Source: Candidatus Bipolaricaulota bacterium | Lineage (GTDB): Bacteria > Bipolaricaulota > Bipolaricaulia > UBA7950 > UBA9294 | Direction of reading: 5' to 3' | Length of the DNA: 10,707 nucleotides | Assembly (NCBI GenBank): GCA_030612175.1 | Contig: JAUWOJ010000031.1 | Coordinates: forward strand, 1 to 10,707 | Part shown: piece after piece, positions 5,719 to 10,707 of the stretch | Layout of the letters: each line of letters begins with the position of its first letter | How positions within the stretch are numbered: the stretch's first letter is position 1 | Position numbers and translations under genes: made by a program | The notes under the pieces: model-generated | What the model saw: the letters and a program-made list of their open reading frames with translations, nothing else | Database searches by the model: none | Told to the model about the DNA's origin: nothing

Positions 5719-7353
5719 GTGGATGAACGCGGCACCGATGCAGCTCGACGATCGGTGGTAATTGCACCAACAGGTATGGTGGCTACAAGCCAACCACTTG
5801 CCGTCCAGACTGGGATAGCCATCCTGAGAGCAGGTGGAACCGCAGTTGATGCCGCGATCGCGGTGAACGCGATGCTTGGTTTAGTGGAACCAATGAGTTG
5901 TGGAATCGGCGGGGATCTATTTGCCATCGTGTGGGAAGACAGGTCAAAAAGCCTCATTGGCCTCAATGGAAGCGGGCGCTCCCCACATTCTCTTAGCTGT
6001 GAGACGCTTGCAGACAAGGGGTTTAGACAGATTCCCCTGCGCGGGCCGCTGTCTTGGACTATTCCTGGCTGTGTCGATGGCTGGTTTGCTCTGCATGAGC
6101 GGTTTGGTGGGCTTCCGATGACTGACATCCTTGCTCCCGCGATTCACTATGCCAAGACTGGCTTTCCGGTGACGCCGGTAATTGCCAGGGCATGGCAGGA
6201 AGCAACCAAGATGTTGAGCGAAGACCCGTGTGCGGCTGAGACTTTTCTTCATTGTGGCAAAGCGCCCACCTGTGGAGCGGTGTTCCGTAACCCTGATTTA
6301 GCAGATACCCTTTCTTTGATTGCCAAGAACGGAAAAGATGCCTTCTACCGCGGCAGAATCGCCAGAGAGATCGTCTCTTTCTCCAATAAGGCTGGCGGCT
6401 ATCTTAGTGCGGCTGATTTTAGTGGTCATTTTTCTAGTTGGGTTAAGCCAGTCTCTGTTTCTTATCATGGCTACGAGGTGTGGGAGCTCCCTCCGAATAC
6501 GCAGGGGTTAGCCGTTCTGGAGATGTTGCAGATTATCGCCGGATTCGATCCCGAAAGGTTGGAGCGTAATAGCACGGACTATCTGCATCTTCTCATCGAG
6601 GCAAAAAAGCTTGCCTATGCCGACCGAGCACGGTTCTATGCTGATCCCGACTATTCTGATGTGCCGGTAAAGGGGCTAATCGAAGAAGGTTATGCCCGTG
6701 AGCAACGGACACGGATCAATCTTGAGAAGGCAGCAGCAGAAGTTCCCGCAGGCGATCCGTGCCTGAACAACGGGGATACAGTCTACCTCACTGTGGTTGA
6801 TGGAGATCGAAATGCCGTGTCGTTTATTCAAAGTGTGTATCATGGTTTTGGCTCTGGAATTGTTCCTGGCCACCTAGGCTTTGTGTTACAGAATAGAGGA
6901 ACTCTGTTTAGCCTTGACCGAGATCATCCAAATCGGCTGGAGCCACATAAGCGCCCGTTTCACACGATTATTCCAGGTTTTGTTACACAGAAGGGAAAGC
7001 CCGTTTTCTCGTTTGGGGTGATGGGAGGCGACCAGCAACCGCAGGGACAAGTACAGATTCTTCTTAATATCATCGATTTTCACATGGATGCACAGCGAGC
7101 AGGCGACGCACTACGTTTTCGCCATGCAGGCTCCTGTAGTCCGACAGGGTATGCAATGCACGACGGAGGGATTGTCTACTTGGAGCCAGGAATTCCCGCA
7201 GCAGTTGCCGCAGGATTAAGAAAGAAAGGTCATTGTGTGGAATATCGACAAGACGGCTATGGCGGCTACCAAGGAATTTGGATGGATCCTGTTACAAACA
7301 TGCTCTACGGTGGGAGTGAACCTCGCAAAGATGGCTGCGCAATAGGGTACTAG
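5719..7353 (+). CDS. Gamma-glutamyltransferase-family Ntn hydrolase (YwrD/HpxW-like)
   Basis: This 544-residue proenzyme belongs to the gamma-glutamyltranspeptidase family, which self-cleaves into two chains and uses the new N-terminal threonine as nucleophile. Family blocks seen are GMVATSQPLA (19-28), GGTAVDAAIAVN (39-50), EPMSCGIGGDLF (57-68), NGSGRSP (83-89) and KRPFHTIIPG (411-420). The predicted cleavage and nucleophile is Thr354 in NNGDTVYLTVVD. There is no signal peptide, unlike periplasmic or secreted GGTs, so it should be cytoplasmic like B. subtilis YwrD. Aligning by eye with E. coli GGT, several gamma-glutamyl-binding residues are replaced (Asn411 by Tyr374, Gln430 by Arg393, Asp433 by Leu396, the Ser462-Ser463 pair by other residues). 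Glutathione hydrolysis is therefore uncertain, and an amide such as oxamate (as for HpxW) is an alternative. The GTG start has only a poor ribosome site; ATG 5776 would cut into the conserved N-terminus. Confidence 0.9.
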   Translation: MDERGTDAARRSVVIAPTGMVATSQPLAVQTGIAILRAGGTAVDAAIAVNAMLGLVEPMSCGIGGDLFAIVWEDRSKSLIGLNGSGRSPHSLSCETLADKGFRQIPLRGPLSWTIPGCVDGWFALHERFGGLPMTDILAPAIHYAKTGFPVTPVIARAWQEATKMLSEDPCAAETFLHCGKAPTCGAVFRNPDLADTLSLIAKNGKDAFYRGRIAREIVSFSNKAGGYLSAADFSGHFSSWVKPVSVSYHGYEVWELPPNTQGLAVLEMLQIIAGFDPERLERNSTDYLHLLIEAKKLAYADRARFYADPDYSDVPVKGLIEEGYAREQRTRINLEKAAAEVPAGDPCLNNGDTVYLTVVDGDRNAVSFIQSVYHGFGSGIVPGHLGFVLQNRGTLFSLDRDHPNRLEPHKRPFHTIIPGFVTQKGKPVFSFGVMGGDQQPQGQVQILLNIIDFHMDAQRAGDALRFRHAGSCSPTGYAMHDGGIVYLEPGIPAAVAAGLRKKGHCVEYRQDGYGGYQGIWMDPVTNMLYGGSEPRKDGCAIGY

Positions 7354-7928
7354 GCGGCTCCCTGTAGATCAATTGCCTCCGCAACCTCGCGCATCGCCGC
7401 AATTGTATCAGAAAAGAGGTCGTCAAGCTCCACCCCGAGCATTTGTGCTCCGTTTTGGATCACTTCTCGGTTGACTCCAGCCGCAAAGCTTTTGTCCTTC
7501 CACTTCTTCTTCAGTGATTTGACCTTCATATCTAACACGCTCTTAGATGGGCGCACGAGAGCCGTTGCCACTATCAGGCCGGTGAGTTCATCTATGGCGT
7601 AAAGCACTTTCTCCATTTCGTCTTCTGGTTTGATATCGGTTACTAACCCCCAGCCGTGGGACATGATGGCATGGATATAGTCCTCAGGCCAGCCGCGCTC
7701 GGTCAGAATCTCCTCTGTTTTCTGGCAGTGTTGTTCCGGGTAACGCTCATAATCGAGGTCGTGTACAAGGCCAATAATCCCCCATTTTTCCTCGTCTTCG
7801 CCGCGTTTTCTTGCCATGTAGCGCATAACACCCTCTACCGCCAGAGCGTGTTTAACTAGGCTGCTTGTGTGATTGAACTCCTTCAATAAAGTAAGTGCTT
7901 CGTCTCGAGTTGGCGCGTTAACTGGCAT
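7350..7928 (-). CDS. HD-superfamily predicted metal-dependent hydrolase (COG2316-like)
   Basis: This 192-residue protein has an HD-type phosphohydrolase core. Candidate metal ligands are His27 (VKHALAVE), His56-Asp57 (LVHDLDYE), His91 (MSHGW) and Asp113 (YAIDELTG). The C-terminal part has the block LTGLIVATALVRPSKSVLDM, then KKKWKDKSFAAGVNRE, which I recognise from the uncharacterised HD hydrolases grouped as COG2316. The substrate is unknown; HD proteins commonly cleave phosphate esters of nucleotides. The ATG at 7928 has GGGAGGA just upstream on the minus strand. The gene converges on the GGT-family gene, and the two stops overlap in CTAG (7350-7353), leaving no room for a terminator between them. 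I see no clear promoter; a dyad at 8003-8018 lies 75 bp upstream. Confidence 0.9.
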   Translation of the reverse strand: MPVNAPTRDEALTLLKEFNHTSSLVKHALAVEGVMRYMARKRGEDEEKWGIIGLVHDLDYERYPEQHCQKTEEILTERGWPEDYIHAIMSHGWGLVTDIKPEDEMEKVLYAIDELTGLIVATALVRPSKSVLDMKVKSLKKKWKDKSFAAGVNREVIQNGAQMLGVELDDLFSDTIAAMREVAEAIDLQGAA

Positions 7929-8002
7929 GTTCCTCCCTTATCAAAACCGATATTCAGGATGTTGTTACTGTACTCATTTGTCGTCTGATCGTCCAATTCC
8001 TC

Positions 8003-8018
8003 TATTCTCAAGAGAATA
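8003..8018. repeat. Perfect 7-bp inverted repeat, possible operator
   Basis: TATTCTC (8003-8009) and GAGAATA (8012-8018) are perfect inverted complements separated by AA. The site lies in the divergent region between the HD hydrolase and trxB, about 75 bp from the HD start. This is the size and symmetry of a dimeric repressor site, but no regulator is identified and it does not match an operator I can name. Confidence 0.4.
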
Positions 8019-8038
8019 ATGCGGGTACACTCATGTAG

Positions 8039-8291
8039 ACGAAAGGCCTGTTGTCACCTTGCCACTACATTGATATCCTAGTAATACTTCATCCGAAAGC
8101 GGTGGAAGAGAAGGGATTCACTGAGCTGCTAGGAGGAACCATTCGTGACAAGAAGATAAGATAATCCTCATAGCTGAAAGGAGAAATGAGTGTTTTGTGG
8201 AGATCGCTAAGCGATGAGAGATAGGGATGATGACCGCTGGTATAGAAGGCCGGTAAGGCGGCGAGGAGCGAAGAAGGAGTGGCAGAATTGA
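8039..8291 (+). pseudogene. Possible frame-broken coding remnant before trxB
   Basis: Three abutting open segments in three successive frames have protein-like composition. The first, from 8039 to a TAA at 8162-8164, includes VILHPKAVEEKGFTELLGG. The second runs from 8149 to a TGA at 8215-8217 and reads QEDKIILIAERRNECFVEIA then KR. The third runs from 8214 to a TGA at 8289-8291 and includes RDRDDDRWYRRPVRRRG. Each switch is in the same direction, as single-base deletions would give. A perfect AGGAGG (8131-8136) inside serves no long frame. I do not recognise the product. Alternatives are chance open frames in a leader, or sequencing indels in a real small gene. The last segment could itself be a 25-residue ORF (ATG 8214) whose TGA overlaps the TTG start of trxB. 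Confidence 0.25.
8051..8079 (+). promoter_or_regulatory. Possible promoter upstream of trxB
   Basis: TTGTCA (8051-8056) and TATCCT (8074-8079) are spaced by 17 bp, with 5 of 6 and 4 of 6 matches to the sigma70 consensus. If used, it would give trxB an untranslated leader of about 200 nt. The same bases lie in an open frame discussed as a coding remnant, so the call is tentative. Confidence 0.25.
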
Positions 8292-9214
8292 CCACACATG
8301 AAGTAATCATCATTGGGGGTGGTCCAGCCGGGCTTACCGCTGGACTCTATACCTCACGGGCAGGGCTTGGAAGCCTACTGGTGGAGCGCGGGGCACTGGG
8401 GGGTCAGATGATGAATACCACTCTAGTAGAAAATTATCCTGGTTTTCCTGAGGGTGTCTCCGGCCCCGAACTGTGTTCGCTCATGCATCGACAGGCTACC
8501 AGATACGGGCTAGAGGTTGTGACTGCTGAGGCTACAGGTCTTACTCAAGGAAAACCCTATGGTGTCTCTACAACCGAGGGCAACTTTGAGGCTGCCGCCA
8601 TAGTCATCGCTGCTGGTTCAGAATATCGCAAGCTGGGAGTCGCTGGAGAGAAAAGGCTTTCAGGTAGAGGTGTTTCCTATTGTGCTACCTGTGATGGTTT
8701 CTTTTTTCGCAACAAGGAGATAGCAGTGGTGGGAGGAGGTGATACCGCCATTACCGATGCTCTGGAGCTGGCCCAATATGCTAAGAAGGTTTACGTAATA
8801 CATCGGCGGGACCAGCTACGGGCAGGACAGGTTCTTCAACAGCGAGCCTTTGCTCATTCAAAGCTGGAGTTCATCTGGAGCATGGTGGTAGAGGAGGTCT
8901 TGGGAGAGAAAACGGTAGATGGTATTACCCTACGTGACGTGAAAACAGGCCAGGAATCTATTCTGAAAGTGGGTGGCGTCTTTATTGCCATAGGGTTCAC
9001 GCCTAATAGCCGGAGCTTCTCCAACATTTTAGAGCTCGGGAATACTGGCCACATCATTACTGATGAACGGCGGGCTACCTCCGCCCCTGGCGTTTTCGCT
9101 GCTGGCGATATCCGGCAGAACTCACTGCGCCAGATCGGTACCGCGGTTGGCGATGGTGTTACTGCCGCCATCTCCGTCTTCAAATACCTTCAAGAGACAA
9201 GAAATGGAGCTTAA
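8288..9214 (+). CDS. trxB: Thioredoxin reductase (NADPH, FAD)
   Basis: This 308-residue low-molecular-weight thioredoxin reductase passes electrons from NADPH through FAD and a Cys pair to thioredoxin. With a start at 8288, motifs are the FAD site GGGPAG (10-15), LGGQ and ENYPGF (49-54), the redox centre Cys132-Ala-Thr-Cys135 (CATCDG), the NADPH fold GGGDTA (149-154), His172-Arg173-Arg174 and Arg178 for the NADP phosphate, and GVFAAGD (268-274) of the second FAD site. TTG at 8288 is preferred because AAGGAG (8274-8279) is 8 nt upstream. The in-frame GTG at 8279 overlaps that site but would have GAGGAG (8263-8268) 10 nt away, so it remains possible (311 residues). The thioredoxin gene follows 116 nt downstream, so the pair likely forms one functional system. 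Confidence 0.95.
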   Translation: MTTHEVIIIGGGPAGLTAGLYTSRAGLGSLLVERGALGGQMMNTTLVENYPGFPEGVSGPELCSLMHRQATRYGLEVVTAEATGLTQGKPYGVSTTEGNFEAAAIVIAAGSEYRKLGVAGEKRLSGRGVSYCATCDGFFFRNKEIAVVGGGDTAITDALELAQYAKKVYVIHRRDQLRAGQVLQQRAFAHSKLEFIWSMVVEEVLGEKTVDGITLRDVKTGQESILKVGGVFIAIGFTPNSRSFSNILELGNTGHIITDERRATSAPGVFAAGDIRQNSLRQIGTAVGDGVTAAISVFKYLQETRNGA

Positions 9215-9263
9215 ATCGCAGACTTTCAAGGTATTGGAGAGGATAGGGATTAGGAAAGACTAA
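9204..9263 (+). CDS. Possible 19-residue ORF overlapping the trxB end
   Basis: ATG at 9204 lies within the last codons of trxB in another frame and runs to TAA at 9261-9263, giving MELKSQTFKVLERIGIRKD. It has no clear ribosome binding site and would depend on coupling to trxB termination. The composition is protein-like, but an open frame this short can arise by chance. It could be a leader, a remnant, or nothing. Confidence 0.15.
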   Translation: MELKSQTFKVLERIGIRKD

Positions 9264-9330
9264 GAAGAATCGCAAGATCTTAAATCTTAGTAGAGATTGA
9301 CTGACTAGGAACAAATGCTAAGGAGGAAAT

Positions 9331-9684
9331 ATGAGCAAGGTAATAGACGTTACCGATCAGAATTTTGAAGAGGAAGTTCTCGGGGCCGATCTCCCCACAG
9401 AGGTTGATTTTTGGGCGTCCTGGTGTGGTCCGTGCAAAATGATCCTACCCATATATGACAAGTTTTCAGAGGAATATGAAGGCAGGTTTAAGTTCTGCAA
9501 GATCAATGTGGATGAAAACCAGCAAATGGCTATGAAATACCAGATTATGAGCATACCGATGCAGATGTTCTTTGTTGATGGACAGAAGGTTGACGAAATC
9601 CTTGGGGCCGCCGCTGAGCATACCATCCGGACAAAGATTGATGACATCCTCCAGAGTCCCCCGACAGATGATGAAAAAGGCTAG
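9331..9684 (+). CDS. trx: Thioredoxin
   Basis: This 117-residue thioredoxin has the active site Trp31-Cys32-Gly33-Pro34-Cys35 (FWASWCGPCK), the buried Asp26 and the cis-proline Pro76. The residue after the cis-proline is Met (SIPMQMFF), where IPT is usual. This borders the substrate-docking surface and may tune partner choice. Cys56 (FKFCKINVDEN) is an additional cysteine outside the active site. It is cytosolic, with no signal peptide. The ATG has a strong AGGAGG site 5 nt upstream. A short acidic tail (SPPTDDEKG) extends past the last helix. Placed just after trxB, it is the probable substrate of that reductase. The TAG stop overlaps an ATG-initiated frame described separately. Confidence 0.96.
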   Translation: MSKVIDVTDQNFEEEVLGADLPTEVDFWASWCGPCKMILPIYDKFSEEYEGRFKFCKINVDENQQMAMKYQIMSIPMQMFFVDGQKVDEILGAAAEHTIRTKIDDILQSPPTDDEKG

Positions 9685-9787
9685 CTGTTCTCAACCAACG
9701 CAATGGCTTAAGAGAGAGGTCAGAGAGCTATCCTAGGGAGTAGACACTGCCTGGCTGAAATACAACATCTGGAGACAGGAAGAGAAG

Positions 9788-9850
9788 ATGCGGAGCAAAC
9801 AAGAAATCAGTCTGGCCCTCATAAGAGTATTCTTAAAAGAAGATATTTGA
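9788..9850 (+). CDS. Possible 20-residue ORF coupled to the permease gene
   Basis: ATG at 9788 has AGGA seven bases upstream and encodes MRSKQEISLALIRVFLKEDI. It ends in a TGA that overlaps the ATG of the permease gene (TGATG at 9848-9852). The permease has only a weak ribosome site of its own, so translational coupling is plausible. The same frame is open back to 9668 apart from one TAG at 9734-9736, so this may instead be the tail of a broken small gene. The product is not recognised. Confidence 0.25.
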   Translation: MRSKQEISLALIRVFLKEDI

Positions 9851-10584
9851 TGGCGGAAAGCATAACCTATCTGCTTATTGGACTCTTCTCAGGTTTTATG
9901 AGTGGTGTGTTTGGGATTGGCGGAGGTTCGATCAGGATACCCTTGCTTAGTCTGGCCGGGCTGCCTTTACTGAATGCCTTCGCGATTAACCTATTGATTA
10001 TACCCCTCTCGTCATCGATAGGAGCAATAAGCCAGAGAAGGAATATCAACAAGAAAGTCGCCGTGTACATGATAATTGGCGGGACTTTGGGCTCAGTAAT
10101 GGGTGCCCTTTTTGCCGGACTGATCTCAATGTTGGGCTTAGCAGTTATTTTCGTTGCTGTATCCGTCATGAGCGTGATCGGAATCTACCTTGATAGAATA
10201 GCTCCAGCGCTTGCCCGCAAGATAAGCCCAGGCCCAAGGAACATCATTGCTGGCTCACTAGCTATAAGCCTGATAGTTGGTATGCGTGGCGGAAGTGGTG
10301 GCACTCTATTCCCGCCTTTCTTGAGAGCCATGAAACTCAATATTCACAAGGCAATTGCCACATCACTATTTGTAACCATCTTTACAGCTATGGCCGGCGT
10401 AGTTATTTACTGGCGCCGCGGTGATATAGTCTGGCTGCCGGCAACGTTCATGCTTATAGGGTCGATGGTTGGCGTAAGAATTGGAAGCAGGGTGTCATTA
10501 AAGGCTAAGTCCACATGGTTAGAAATTGGGCTTACGATACTCGTTGTAGCCCTCGCCTTCATAACAATCTACAAGGCATTATGA
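9850..10584 (+). CDS. TauE/SafE-family membrane permease
   Basis: This 244-residue, very hydrophobic protein has about seven to eight transmembrane segments and the internal repeat of the TauE/SafE (DUF81) family. The first repeat carries FSGFMSGVFGIGGGSIRIPL near the N-terminus. The second carries GMRGGSGGTLFPPFL (about 143-157) followed by HKAIATSLFV. Family members export sulfite, sulfoacetate or related organosulfur anions, or are uncharacterised, so the substrate is open. The start is ATG at 9850; the TTG one codon earlier is an alternative. The ribosome site is weak (AAGAAG), and a short ORF ends exactly on its start codon. Lying after trxB and trx, it may share a transcript with them. 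A link to sulfur redox chemistry is an inference from position only. Confidence 0.88.
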   Translation: MAESITYLLIGLFSGFMSGVFGIGGGSIRIPLLSLAGLPLLNAFAINLLIIPLSSSIGAISQRRNINKKVAVYMIIGGTLGSVMGALFAGLISMLGLAVIFVAVSVMSVIGIYLDRIAPALARKISPGPRNIIAGSLAISLIVGMRGGSGGTLFPPFLRAMKLNIHKAIATSLFVTIFTAMAGVVIYWRRGDIVWLPATFMLIGSMVGVRIGSRVSLKAKSTWLEIGLTILVVALAFITIYKAL

Positions 10585-10666
10585 CCACATTATTGACTCA
10601 GAACTCACGGTGTGCATACAGCGAAGCCTATACCCGTGCTCTTAGAGGCTATCTATGAGGTTGCCC
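10585..10666. other. Intergenic region after the permease gene
   Basis: No open frame of note is seen here. A weak inverted pair, AGCCT near 10626 and AGGCT near 10645, encloses a loop of about 15 nt and lacks a U run, so it is not a convincing terminator. Confidence 0.4.
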
Positions 10667-10695
10667 TTGACTTATTCATCCTCTCAATCTATAAT
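10667..10695 (+). promoter_or_regulatory. Near-consensus sigma70 promoter firing out of the window
   Basis: TTGACT (10667-10672) and a perfect TATAAT (10690-10695) are separated by exactly 17 bp. The start of transcription should fall around 10702-10703, at the window edge. The gene it serves lies outside. A promoter this close to consensus suggests a highly expressed or stable-RNA gene. Confidence 0.7.
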
Positions 10696-10707
10696 TGGCA
10701 GTTAAGG

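Noticed and set aside
5446..5770. Open frames across the tRNA genes on both strands
   Set aside because: They run through two perfectly folded tRNAs. They are of the kind often misannotated as hypothetical proteins at tRNA loci.
8199..8290. Riboswitch or T-box in the trxB leader
   Set aside because: Only small hairpins such as ATCGC-TAA-GCGAT (8203-8215) are visible. No T-box sequence or known riboswitch core was recognised.
8089..8313. 74-codon minus-strand open frame before trxB
   Set aside because: It is serine- and proline-rich, overlaps the trxB start, has no recognisable motif, and looks like an antisense shadow.
9297..9325. Possible promoter TTGACT upstream of trx
   Set aside because: At 16-18 bp spacing the sequence is AAGGAG-like, which is the ribosome binding site. 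No acceptable -10 element exists.
1..10707. CRISPR arrays, insertion sequences, phage genes or a dedicated defence or biosynthetic system
   Set aside because: I found no regularly spaced repeats, transposase or integrase motifs, terminal inverted repeats or phage-like proteins. Apart from short remnants, the window is core metabolism.

Overview
This is a bacterial chromosome segment. The genes are closely packed, GC looks close to half by eye, Shine-Dalgarno sites are strong, and non-ATG starts are frequent (GTG for atpF, atpH, atpA and the gamma-glutamyltransferase-family gene; probably TTG for trxB). The F-type ATP synthase rotor carries a sodium-type binding site, and a thioredoxin system lies nearby, which suggests an anaerobe using a sodium-motive force. 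The phylum cannot be fixed from the sequence alone.

Region 1 (1-5334) is an F1Fo-ATP synthase operon in the classical order atpB (3' end only), atpE, atpF, atpH, atpA, atpG, atpD. Spacing is tight and two junctions overlap or abut. The c subunit has a Glu40/Glu73-Ser74/Tyr78 constellation matching the two-carboxylate sodium motif described for Fusobacterium nucleatum. The expected last gene, atpC (epsilon), is absent.

Region 2 (5335-5718) holds a consensus sigma70-type promoter, tRNA-Cys(GCA), tRNA-Val(GAC) and a hairpin terminator candidate.

Region 3 (5719-7928) has a cytoplasmic gamma-glutamyltransferase-family Ntn hydrolase on the plus strand. It converges with an HD-superfamily hydrolase on the minus strand, and the two genes share a CTAG as their stop codons.

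Region 4 (7929-10584) starts with a divergent intergenic region of about 350 bp containing a perfect 7-bp dyad and what looks like a frame-broken coding remnant. It continues with trxB (thioredoxin reductase), a gap with a 19-codon ORF, trx (thioredoxin, WCGPC), a gap with a reading frame interrupted by one TAG, and a TauE/SafE-family membrane permease. TrxB and Trx form a complete NADPH-to-dithiol relay. The permease may link the cluster to export of sulfur compounds or anions.

Region 5 (10585-10707) is non-coding and ends in a near-perfect promoter (TTGACT-N17-TATAAT) firing out of the window.

The most interesting points are the sodium-type c ring, the missing epsilon gene, the substituted substrate pocket of the GGT-family enzyme, and the coding remnants or small ORFs around trxB and trx.
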